The notes below the pieces were generated by a model. It worked only from the letters and a program-made list of their open reading frames with translations. It was not told the origin of the DNA and did not search any database. This document shows positions 46,287 to 54,016 of a stretch of 64,000 nt of DNA, in pieces; the stretch's first letter is position 1, and the number at the start of each line of letters is the position of its first letter. The stretch is from Bog-159 sp963709155 (lineage in GTDB: Bacteria; Acidobacteriota; Terriglobia; Bryobacterales; Bryobacteraceae), in the NCBI GenBank assembly GCA_963709155.1, contig CAVPVD010000002.1, forward strand, positions 248,001 to 312,000, in the 5' to 3' direction. Position numbers and translations under genes: made by a program.

Positions 46287-47698
46287 CCGGCCAGGCGGGT
46301 CCTCCCGAACAGCAAGCCGCCCTGCGCAAGCCACTGGGTCTGGGCGATCTGGTATTGGCGCAGGTGCTTTGTGTAGTGGGCTCCTCATGGGTGGGCATTG
46401 CCGCCAAACTGGGGCGTGCGCATGTGGCGTTCTGGGTCGGCGCGATGCTCTTGTTCTATCTGCCGCTGGCGGTGGTGGTGATCTGGCTGAATCGCCTGAT
46501 GCCGCTCGAGGGCGGCCTGTATCAATGGGCTAAGCAAGGTTTCGGCGAGATGGCAGGCTTTCTCACGGCCTGGAACCTGTGGGTGTACGCGGTGATCGTG
46601 GCGGGCGCGATCATCTTCGTAGTGCCGACGGATCTTGCGTATATGATCGGCCCGGCGGCAGCCTGGCTTCCGGCCAGCAAACTGGGAACCCTGCTGCTGA
46701 CCGGCACGATTATGGCGGCCATCGCGCGGGCGGCCGTGCGCGGCCTCGACGTCAGCAAGTGGCTGCACAATGTGGGCAGCATCCTGATCCTGCTGGCCTA
46801 CGCCATCCTGCTGACCCTGCCGCTTTGGTCGCCGGTGCGTCCCACGGCGCGCTACGAGGCGATCCCCTGGGCCCCGCCCAAACCCGATTGGTTCAGCCTG
46901 GCGATTTTCGGCCAGATGACGGTGGGCGCCCTGAGCGGCTTCGAATATGTGGCCATCCTGGCGGGGGAGTGCCGGGCCGCCGCGCGCACCATCGGGCAAT
47001 CGGTCATGATCTCGGCGCCGGTCATCTGCGTGATGTTCATCCTGGGCACCAGTTCGGTGCTGGCGTTTGTAGGCGGCCAGCCCATCAACGTGATTGGACC
47101 GATTCCCCAAACCATGCGCGCGGCGCTCGGCAGTACCGGCGTGGGCGGTTGGGCGGCGCCCTTCGCCATCGGATTGGTGCTGGCGCGCGCCATCGCGGCC
47201 ACCAGCCTGATCTTCACCGGGCTGACCCGCCTGCCTATGACCGCCGGATGGGACCACCTGACGCCCGCCTGGTTCGCCCGTCTCCATCCCCGCTACGGCA
47301 CGCCGGTCAACTCGATCCTGTTTGTGGCCGCGCTGGTGATGGCGCTGATTCTATTGAGCATGCTGGGCGTGCGCGAGCAGGAAGCCAGCCAGTTGCTGAC
47401 GGATGCCTCGATCGCGCATTACGCGCTGGCTTATGTGGGCTTGTTTGCGCTGCCGCTGCTGGGCCGGAAGGCCTTGCGCGCCCGGCTGCCAGCGTGGGTG
47501 AAGGTGGCGGCGCTGGCCGGATTGTTCTCGAGCGCGGTCTCCCTGGCCATCGCGATCTATCCGATCGTGGACGTTACCAGCCGGATGGAATACGCGGCTA
47601 AGATCGCCGCGGTGGTCGTGGTCGCCAACGGATTAGGAGTGTTGATCTATCGTGGCGCACGGAGCGCGCAGCGTAAGACCATTCGTTTACAGCTATAA
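46283..47698 (+). CDS. APC superfamily amino-acid permease
   Basis: GTG at 46283 overlaps the stop of DUF3037 (GTGA), giving 471 residues and about twelve helices. The first helix LVLAQVLCVVGSSWVGIAAK and the later GALSGFEYVAILAGECRAAA segment (with the substrate-site Gly-Phe-Glu) are typical of APC amino acid/polyamine permeases. It sits in the inner membrane. No substrate is evident; coupling to the HipA/DUF3037 pair is unusual for a permease. Confidence 0.87.
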   Translation: MTGQAGPPEQQAALRKPLGLGDLVLAQVLCVVGSSWVGIAAKLGRAHVAFWVGAMLLFYLPLAVVVIWLNRLMPLEGGLYQWAKQGFGEMAGFLTAWNLWVYAVIVAGAIIFVVPTDLAYMIGPAAAWLPASKLGTLLLTGTIMAAIARAAVRGLDVSKWLHNVGSILILLAYAILLTLPLWSPVRPTARYEAIPWAPPKPDWFSLAIFGQMTVGALSGFEYVAILAGECRAAARTIGQSVMISAPVICVMFILGTSSVLAFVGGQPINVIGPIPQTMRAALGSTGVGGWAAPFAIGLVLARAIAATSLIFTGLTRLPMTAGWDHLTPAWFARLHPRYGTPVNSILFVAALVMALILLSMLGVREQEASQLLTDASIAHYALAYVGLFALPLLGRKALRARLPAWVKVAALAGLFSSAVSLAIAIYPIVDVTSRMEYAAKIAAVVVVANGLGVLIYRGARSAQRKTIRLQL

Positions 47699-47726
47699 GA
47701 ACCTCAAAGTCCGAATATCGAGATAT

Positions 47727-47736
47727 ACTACGTAGT
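47727..47736. promoter_or_regulatory. perfect 10-bp palindrome in the redox-operon promoter
   Basis: ACTACGTAGT overlaps the end of a TATACT (47724-47729) that could be the -10 box for the next gene; a half-site TGTAGT follows. A repressor binding here would block the operon. The TACTAC..GTAGT form resembles BlaI/MecI-type operators, but no such regulator is in the window. Confidence 0.5.
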
Positions 47737-47770
47737 GTAGTGCTTCTCAACAGTGAGAAGCCATTCCTCT

Positions 47771-49027
47771 ATGTATACACGTCGCAGTTTTCTCCTAGGC
47801 GCGGCATCGGCAGGGCTGGCAGCAGCCTTGCCGTCTGCGCGCGCGTCGGACTGGCCCCAGTTTCGGGGACCGGAGCGCAACGGCGTTTCCAAAGAGACCG
47901 GACTGCTTCACAAGTGGCCGGCAGCCGGACCGCGGCAACTCTGGTCGGCGCCCGTAGCCGAGGGGTATGCGGGCGCGGCGATCGTCGCCGGCCGGGTCTA
48001 TCACCACGATTATGACGAAGCCAAGTCCGAGTGGTCGATCAACTGCCGCTCGCTCGACGGCGGCAAACCGATCTGGCAGTTCCGCGAGCCGCGCGAAATC
48101 CGTCCGAATCACGCCATTACCCGTACCATTCCTGCCGTAGACGGCCGGTACGTCTGCTCCCTCGACCCCAAAGCGGTGCTGCACTGCCTGGACGCCCGCA
48201 CGGGCAAACAGATCTGGCGTAAGAGCCTGGTCACGGAATACCAGGCCACCATCCCTTCCTGGTACAACGGCCAATGCCCGCTGCAGGAAGCCGACCGCAT
48301 CGTGGTGGCCACCGGGGGCGCCGCCATCCTGGTCGCGCTCGACAAAGCTACGGGCAAGGAGATCTGGCGCACACCGAACCCCAATCAGCGGCTGATGACG
48401 CACGCCTCGGTGATGCCCGCCATGCTCGGCGGCGTCCGGCAATATCTGTATGGAACCCTGCAAGGCCCACTGGGTATATCGGCCAAGGATGGCAAGCTCT
48501 TATGGGAATATCCCCGCAAATTCAACGTGGCCGTGGCGCCTTCCCCCATCGCGGTAGACGCGGAGCGGGTCTTCATGACGGCCAGCTACGACGCCGGCAG
48601 CGTGATGCTGCGGGTGCGGCGCGATGGCGCGGCCTTCAAGACGGAGTGCCTGTTCGATTGGAAGAACAACGAGTGGAATTCGGAAGTCCACACACCCATC
48701 GTGCATAACGGCCACATCTGCGCGGTGGGCAAGAAGAAGCGCGGCTTATTCACCTGCCTGGATTTCGACGGCAAGGAGGTTTGGTCGAGCGAGGCGAAAG
48801 CTTCGTTCGGTCTGGGTAGCTTCATGTTCGCGGACGGCATGTTCCTGGTGATGGACGGCAACAGCGGCAAACTGCACCTGATCGAAGCCAGCACCACCGC
48901 GTACAACGAAATAGCCAGCGCGCAGGTTCTGGCGGGCCAGGAAGTCTGGGCGCCTATGGCGCTATCCGACGGCAAACTGGTGTTACGGGATCTGTCCAAA
49001 ATGATCTGCCTCGACCTTCGCGGGTAG
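47771..49027 (+). CDS. Tat-exported PQQ-like beta-propeller protein
   Basis: The 418-residue protein starts MYTRRSFLLGAASAGLAAAL, a clear twin-arginine leader (TRRSFL). The remaining sequence has about seven PQQ-type blades (WPQFRGPERNGVSKETGLLH, HCLDARTGKQIWRKSL, LVALDKATGKEIWRTP and others). There is no visible PQQ/quinoprotein catalytic set, so it may be a periplasmic scaffold or sensor. It is the first gene of the operon to 56089 and is exported folded by the Tat system, like the ferredoxin two genes on. Confidence 0.85.
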   Translation: MYTRRSFLLGAASAGLAAALPSARASDWPQFRGPERNGVSKETGLLHKWPAAGPRQLWSAPVAEGYAGAAIVAGRVYHHDYDEAKSEWSINCRSLDGGKPIWQFREPREIRPNHAITRTIPAVDGRYVCSLDPKAVLHCLDARTGKQIWRKSLVTEYQATIPSWYNGQCPLQEADRIVVATGGAAILVALDKATGKEIWRTPNPNQRLMTHASVMPAMLGGVRQYLYGTLQGPLGISAKDGKLLWEYPRKFNVAVAPSPIAVDAERVFMTASYDAGSVMLRVRRDGAAFKTECLFDWKNNEWNSEVHTPIVHNGHICAVGKKKRGLFTCLDFDGKEVWSSEAKASFGLGSFMFADGMFLVMDGNSGKLHLIEASTTAYNEIASAQVLAGQEVWAPMALSDGKLVLRDLSKMICLDLRG

Positions 49028-49047
49028 AGGCGCGGGAGGAAAATGGC

Positions 49048-49869
49048 ATGCAGTACCGGCAGATCGCAGTCATCGGCGGCAAAGGCCCGGGGCCGGGGCA
49101 GTTTGGCGCGGCATTGCGCGGCATCGCGGTGGATGCGGCCGGAAATCTCTACGCCGCCAACGATGCCCAGATCACGGTTTTCGACGCCGCCGGCCGCCTC
49201 CGGCGCCGCTGGTCCACTGGGCAGCCGGTTCACTCGGTAGCGGTCGCCGGCGACGGCGCTGTATACACGGGGCAGATCCACCAGATTGAGGTCTTCGACG
49301 CTACGGGAAAACTCGTCCGCACCTGGCGCGACGACGCGCTGCTCGGGCGCGTCACGGCCATTGGCTTCGTCAATGGAGACATACTGGTCGGCGACGCCAC
49401 CGGGCGCGCCATCCGGCGTTTTGACTCGCAAGGCAAATTCCGCAACAATATCGGCCGCGATAATCCGTTGAACGGCTTGCTGGTCCCCAACGGCGTGGTC
49501 GATTTCGGCGTGGACGCCCACGGCATCGTGCATGCGGCCAACCCCGGCAAGCACCGCGTGGAGCGCTACACTCCCGCCGGTGAATTACTCGGTCATATCG
49601 GGCATTTTCACGGCACCGACCCGGCGGGGTTCGGAGGCTGCTGCAATCCGACCAACGTCGCGGTGGGCGATCGTATCTATGTCACGGAGAAAGCCGGCCC
49701 GCGCGCCAAGGTCTACAGTTTCAGCGGGGAGCTGGAGGCCGTCATCGCATCGGATATCTTCGATGTCCACTGCAAGAACATGAGCATCGCGGTGGATCGC
49801 CGCGGCCGCGTATACGTCGCCGACACCGTGAAACTTTCCATTTTTGTCTTTGAACAGGTGGCCGGATGA
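49048..49869 (+). CDS. NHL-repeat beta-propeller protein
   Basis: The 273-residue protein is preceded by GGGAGGAAAA (49034-49043). It consists of NHL-type blades (GPGQFGAALRGIAVDAAGNL and YAAND, GRAIRRFDSQGKF, GKHRVERYTPAGEL). There is no obvious signal peptide, so it may stay in the cytosol, unlike the preceding propeller. It overlaps the ferredoxin gene by four bases (ATGA). NHL proteins bind partner proteins; a part in assembly or regulation of the Fe-S complex is a reasonable inference. Confidence 0.85.
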   Translation: MQYRQIAVIGGKGPGPGQFGAALRGIAVDAAGNLYAANDAQITVFDAAGRLRRRWSTGQPVHSVAVAGDGAVYTGQIHQIEVFDATGKLVRTWRDDALLGRVTAIGFVNGDILVGDATGRAIRRFDSQGKFRNNIGRDNPLNGLLVPNGVVDFGVDAHGIVHAANPGKHRVERYTPAGELLGHIGHFHGTDPAGFGGCCNPTNVAVGDRIYVTEKAGPRAKVYSFSGELEAVIASDIFDVHCKNMSIAVDRRGRVYVADTVKLSIFVFEQVAG

Positions 49870-50459
49870 GCGATCGTTTCAGCAGGCGGGACTTACTGCA
49901 CAAAGCCGCGCGTGGCACGGTTCTCGCGACCCTTGGCGGCGGCGCCGGCTTCCTGGTCAAGAAAGCCCACGGACAAGTGGTCTGGCAGGTAGATTCGGCG
50001 CGCTGCCTCAACAGCCGGCTGGGCGAAGTGGGGGTGGCCGCTTGCAATCTCTGCACTACAGAGTGTGTGGTGGCGCTATCGGCGGTGCGGGCGGTGAACG
50101 ATCATGACCGCTGCGGCCGCTGCAACATCTGCCCAGCTTACTTCAACATCACCAGTGCGGTGGACGAGCGCGGATTACCCAGCGAGAAACTCTGCCCGCG
50201 GGACGCGATTACACGCCGGCCCATCGGCAAGGCCGACCCCGAAGATCCGGCCAACAATTTCTACGAGTACCTGATCGACGAAGAAAAGTGCGACGGCTGC
50301 GGCAAGTGCGTGATGCAATGCAAGGAGCCGCTGGGCCTGGGTTCGATCGTCCTGCGGATCCGTTACGACCGGTGCGTGGATTGCAATCGGTGCTCCATTT
50401 CCCGGGCGTGCCCAAAAGATGCCTTCGTGCGGGTTCCGGTGGGGCAGGCTCTGCCATGA
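49866..50459 (+). CDS. Tat-exported multi-cluster ferredoxin (NapG-like)
   Basis: The 197-residue protein opens SDRFSRRDLLHKAARGTVLA, a Tat leader. It has at least four cysteine groups: CNLCTTEC and CGRCNICPAY early, then CDGCGKCVMQCKEP and CVDCNRCSISRACPKDA, the last two of the ferredoxin type. In NapGH-like systems such a protein docks to the periplasmic face of a membrane Fe-S protein. The next gene here is NapH-like and overlaps by four bases. The early CNLC/CGRC groups are not standard in NapG. Confidence 0.88.
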   Translation: MSDRFSRRDLLHKAARGTVLATLGGGAGFLVKKAHGQVVWQVDSARCLNSRLGEVGVAACNLCTTECVVALSAVRAVNDHDRCGRCNICPAYFNITSAVDERGLPSEKLCPRDAITRRPIGKADPEDPANNFYEYLIDEEKCDGCGKCVMQCKEPLGLGSIVLRIRYDRCVDCNRCSISRACPKDAFVRVPVGQALP

Positions 50460-51463
50460 TTGTGGGTCAAGCAGCCAAGCCGGCTGAAAGCCGGCTGCGG
50501 GCAGGATTGCCCGCCCCACGGCGCGCGGTGCTGGCGATAATGCTCCTGGGGGCAGCCCTGACCGCGCAAACGATCCCCTACCAGCGCCCCGTGGACGAAG
50601 CTCCCCAGGAAAAGACCATCGGCGGCGGCTACCGCACGCCCGCGGTGCAAAAAACGCTGCCGCGCAGCTCCTGGCTGCAGGTGCTCGACGTCGTGGTACT
50701 GGCAGCAGCCATGGGGATGTCGTCCTGGCTGGTGCTGAAGCGCCGCAAGCGCAAAGCGCTGGTCGCGCTGGCCGCCGGCTCGGTGGCTTATTTCGGCTTT
50801 TACCGGGAGGGCTGCGTCTGCCCCATCGGATCGATTCAGAATGTCGCAGTGGCTCTGACGGACCCGCGCGCCTCCATCCCGATGGTGGTGATCGCCACTT
50901 TCTTCCTGCCCCTGGTCATGGCGGTCTTCTTCGGGCGGGCCTTCTGCGGGGGCGTGTGCGCCTTGGGCGCCCTGCAGGAGTTGGTGCTGGTAAAACCGGT
51001 CCAGGTGCCGCCGCGGCTGGACCGCGCCTTGGGCTGGCTGAAATACGTCTATCTCGCGGTGGCCCTGGTCTTCGTGCTAAGGCCGGCGGCGACGCGCGAC
51101 TTCGTGATCTGCCGCCTCGATCCCTTCGTGGGATTCTTTCGCCGCACCGGCGCGCCGCACATGCTGCTGATCGGCGGCGTTTTTCTGCTTGCGGGGATGT
51201 TCATCGGGCGGCCCTATTGCCGTTATCTGTGCCCCTACGGGGGACTGCTGGCCTGGTGCGCGCGGCTGGCGCACCGCGGCGTCAGCATCACGCCCGACAA
51301 GGAACTGGACTGCGGCCTGTGCGCCGGCGCGTGCCCTTACGGCGCCATCGAGAAGATGCGCGCCGTGCGCCGCAACTGCCTGTATTGTGCCCGCTGCTAC
51401 GCGGCGTGCCCGCGCGACGGGGAGTTGGCGCACGCCAGGACGCAACTGGTGAAGTTGTCATGA
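50456..51463 (+). CDS. NapH-like membrane 4Fe-4S protein
   Basis: ATG 50456 overlaps the ferredoxin stop. The 335-residue protein has about five membrane helices. Paired cysteine motifs CVCPIGSIQ, CGGVCALGALQE and CRYLCPYGGLLAWCAR lie at helix ends as in the NapH/RnfC-type membrane proteins. The C-terminus ends with two ferredoxin sites (CGLCAGACPYGAIEK; CLYCARCYAACPRD). It probably passes electrons through the inner membrane to the Tat ferredoxin. The first roughly 24 residues are encoded by an R1 repeat (see 50469-50520), so the ancestral start may be the GTG at 50528 or the ATG at 50539. Confidence 0.88.
   Translation: MIVGQAAKPAESRLRAGLPAPRRAVLAIMLLGAALTAQTIPYQRPVDEAPQEKTIGGGYRTPAVQKTLPRSSWLQVLDVVVLAAAMGMSSWLVLKRRKRKALVALAAGSVAYFGFYREGCVCPIGSIQNVAVALTDPRASIPMVVIATFFLPLVMAVFFGRAFCGGVCALGALQELVLVKPVQVPPRLDRALGWLKYVYLAVALVFVLRPAATRDFVICRLDPFVGFFRRTGAPHMLLIGGVFLLAGMFIGRPYCRYLCPYGGLLAWCARLAHRGVSITPDKELDCGLCAGACPYGAIEKMRAVRRNCLYCARCYAACPRDGELAHARTQLVKLS
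50469..50520. repeat. R1 repeat inside the NapH-like coding sequence
   Basis: CAGCCAAGCCGGCTGAAAGC then CGGCTGCGGGCAGGATTGCC and CGCCCCACG match R1 units at 4936 and 44963. The frame runs through without a stop and gives QAAKPAESRLRAGLPAPRRA. Confidence 0.85.
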
Positions 51464-52308
51464 CCGCGCGCGCCTGGACAGCGGTGGCCGGCGCCGCAGT
51501 GGCGGCGTGCGTGGCCATCCTGCTCGCCGATTATGCGGTGGCCGCCCGGCGGGCTCCGGGTGACGACCAACTCATCAAGAGCTTACAGCTTCGGGTGAAG
51601 GCCGACGCGGCCCTTTCACCAAGCCTTGCCGCGGAACAGAAACGCATGACGTCGGCCCGGCGCGCCCGAAAATCCAGGGACAACGCCGTGGCCTGGCTGC
51701 TGATCGCCGCCGCCAGTGCCTTCCTGACATTCGCACGGCAAACGGTGCCGTTGCGCGCACCGGCCGCGCCGGCGCCACCCGCCGTGCGCCACGGGCCAAC
51801 CACGGGCAGGTCCGCGCGGCTTTCCGCGGCGCCGGCCCTCGACCTCGCCTTCGTCGATGAGCTGGTATCCAGTTATGGCCCGGGTAAGGAAAACGCCATC
51901 GCCTTGCTGCAGGCCATCCAGAGCCACTACCGCTACCTGCCCGACGAAGCCATGCGCAGGCTCTGCGAGCGGACCGAAATCACGCCCGCGCAACTCGCCG
52001 GGACGTCCTCGTTTTATGGACAGTTCCGCGGCACGCCGGTGGGCAAGCACCTGGTAAGGGTCTGCCACGGCACCGCCTGCCACGTCGCGGGCGCGCGCCA
52101 GATTAGCGACGAGCTGCGCCGGTATCTCGCGATCCCCGAAAACGCCGACACCGACACCGCCCGCATGTTCACGCTGGGCGAAGTCGCCTGCCTGGGCTGC
52201 TGCAGCCTGGCTCCGGTGCTGATGGTGGATGGCCACACGGAGGGCCGGCTCACGCCATCGGGCGCCAGCGCCGCTTTGGCCCAGCTTGAGGAAACCGAGC
52301 CGGCATGA
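51460..52308 (+). CDS. membrane-anchored NuoE-like [2Fe-2S] subunit
   Basis: ATG 51460 overlaps the previous stop by four bases. The 282-residue protein adds two predicted membrane helices (AVAGAAVAACVAILLADYAV and AVAWLLIAAASAFLTF) to a NuoE domain of about 160 residues. The [2Fe-2S] ligands are clear: VCHGTACHVAGA (Cys-x4-Cys) and EVACLGCCSLAPVLM (Cys-x3-Cys). NuoE receives electrons from the FMN of NuoF. Normal NuoE is soluble, so the added helices tether the NADH module to the membrane beside the NapH-like subunit. Confidence 0.9.
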   Translation: MTARAWTAVAGAAVAACVAILLADYAVAARRAPGDDQLIKSLQLRVKADAALSPSLAAEQKRMTSARRARKSRDNAVAWLLIAAASAFLTFARQTVPLRAPAAPAPPAVRHGPTTGRSARLSAAPALDLAFVDELVSSYGPGKENAIALLQAIQSHYRYLPDEAMRRLCERTEITPAQLAGTSSFYGQFRGTPVGKHLVRVCHGTACHVAGARQISDELRRYLAIPENADTDTARMFTLGEVACLGCCSLAPVLMVDGHTEGRLTPSGASAALAQLEETEPA

Positions 52309-54014
52309 GGCGGCCAGCCGTACAAATCCGGATCGGACTCGGCTCTTGCGGCGTGGCCAGCGGCGCGGAGTCCGTGCTGGCCGTGCTGCAGAAGGCCGCC
52401 CATGTCAAAACGGTGGGCTGCAACGGGATGTGCTACCGCGAACCGCTGGTCCAGGTGGTGGAACCTGGCGGGCGCGTCACGCTCTACAGCAACGTCACCG
52501 TGGAGACCGCCCGGCTGATCGTCCGGCGGCACGTGCGGCCGCGCTGGATGGGCCGTGCGGAAGAGCCGGCCGCCGACACTTACCTCGCCAAACAAAAACG
52601 CATCGTCCTGGAGAATTGCGGCGAGATCGATCCGCTGAACATCGACGATTACCTGGCGCGCGACGGTTACCAGGCGCTCGCCCGCTGCCGCACGCAACTG
52701 TCGCCGGAGCAGGTGATCGCGGCCATCGCCGAATCCGGCTTGCGCGGCCGCGGCGGGGCGGGCTTTCCCACGGGCCGCAAATGGGCGATCGGACGGGCGC
52801 AGGCCGGCCCTATCAAATATGTGGTCTGCAATGGCGACGAAGGAGATCCCGGCGCATTCATGGACCGCGCCGTGCTCGAATCCGACCCGCATCGCGTGCT
52901 GGAAGGCCTGACCATCGCCGCCTACGCGATCGGCGCCGACGAAGGCTACTTGTATATCCGCGCCGAGTATCCGCTGGCGGTGCGGCACGTGCGCGCCGCG
53001 ATTGCCGAAGCGCGCGCGCGCGGATACCTCGGTTCCCTGCAATTGGAAGTACGCGAGGGCGCGGGCGCCTTTGTCTGCGGCGAGGAGACTGCGCTAATCC
53101 AGTCGCTCGAAGGGAAACGCGGCACGCCCCGGCTCAGGCCGCCCTATCCGGTGGAACGCGGCTTCCGCGGCCGGCCCACCATCATCAATAACGTCGAAAC
53201 GCTCGCTTGCGTGCCGTGGATCGTGCGGCACGGCGCGGCCGCCTTCGCGGCTTACGGGACCGCGGGCAGCAGGGGAACCAAGGTCTTCGCGCTGGCCGGA
53301 AAGATCAACCGCGGCGGACTGGTGGAAGTGCCCATGGGCATCACCATTCGCGAAGTCGTCGAGGAAATCGGCGGCGGGATCAAAAACGGCCGCCGGTTCA
53401 AAGCCGTGCAACTCGGCGGTCCCTCCGGCGGGTGCATTCCGGCACGGCTCGGGAACACCGCCATCGATTACGATGCGCTGGCGCAGACTGGCGCGATCAT
53501 GGGATCGGGCGGGCTGGTGGTGCTCGACGACCGCGACTGCATGGTGGACATCGCCCGCTTCTTCCTAAAATTCACGCAAGCCGAATCCTGCGGCAAATGC
53601 ACCTTCTGCCGCGTCGGTACGAAGCGAATGCTCGAAATCCTGGACCGGCTCTGCGAGGGAAACGGCCGCCGCGACGATCTGGAAAAGCTGGAAACCCTGG
53701 CCGATTACGTCAGCCGCGGCAGCCTTTGCGGCCTGGGCCAGACCGCGCCCAACCCGGTGATCACCACGCTGCGGTATTTCCGCGAAGAGTACGAAGCCCA
53801 CTTACAAAAGCGCTGTCCCGCGGGCCGCTGCCCTGCCCTCGTCCGCTATCGCGTGACGGACAATTGCATCGGCTGCACGCTGTGCGCGCAAGCCTGCCCC
53901 GTAGGCGCCATCGCTTATCGTCCCTACGAAAAGCACGCCGTGGACGAGCGTCTTTGCACGCGCTGCGACATGTGCCTCCAGGCTTGCCGGGACGACGCCA
54001 TCGAGGTGCTCTGA
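52305..54014 (+). CDS. NuoF-like NADH-binding subunit with N- and C-terminal Fe-S extensions
   Basis: The 569-residue protein overlaps NuoE by four bases. It has a thioredoxin-like N-terminal module (GSCGVASGAESV; VGCNGMCYREPLVQV), the NADH/FMN core (GRGGAGFPTGRKW; CNGDEGDPGAFMDR), the [4Fe-4S] site ESCGKCTFCRVGT with its fourth Cys in SRGSLCGLGQTAP, and two C-terminal ferredoxin clusters (CIGCTLCAQACPVGAI; CTRCDMCLQACRDDAI). This is the layout of the NADH module of HydB/HoxF-like bifurcating or NADP-reducing complexes rather than that of complex I. Confidence 0.93.
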   Translation: MRRPAVQIRIGLGSCGVASGAESVLAVLQKAAHVKTVGCNGMCYREPLVQVVEPGGRVTLYSNVTVETARLIVRRHVRPRWMGRAEEPAADTYLAKQKRIVLENCGEIDPLNIDDYLARDGYQALARCRTQLSPEQVIAAIAESGLRGRGGAGFPTGRKWAIGRAQAGPIKYVVCNGDEGDPGAFMDRAVLESDPHRVLEGLTIAAYAIGADEGYLYIRAEYPLAVRHVRAAIAEARARGYLGSLQLEVREGAGAFVCGEETALIQSLEGKRGTPRLRPPYPVERGFRGRPTIINNVETLACVPWIVRHGAAAFAAYGTAGSRGTKVFALAGKINRGGLVEVPMGITIREVVEEIGGGIKNGRRFKAVQLGGPSGGCIPARLGNTAIDYDALAQTGAIMGSGGLVVLDDRDCMVDIARFFLKFTQAESCGKCTFCRVGTKRMLEILDRLCEGNGRRDDLEKLETLADYVSRGSLCGLGQTAPNPVITTLRYFREEYEAHLQKRCPAGRCPALVRYRVTDNCIGCTLCAQACPVGAIAYRPYEKHAVDERLCTRCDMCLQACRDDAIEVL

Positions 54015-54016
54015 GC

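Noticed and set aside
47771..49027. PQQ-dependent alcohol dehydrogenase
   Set aside because: The blades are PQQ-like, but the protein is too short and I see no catalytic Asp/Glu set or disulfide pair of quinoproteins.
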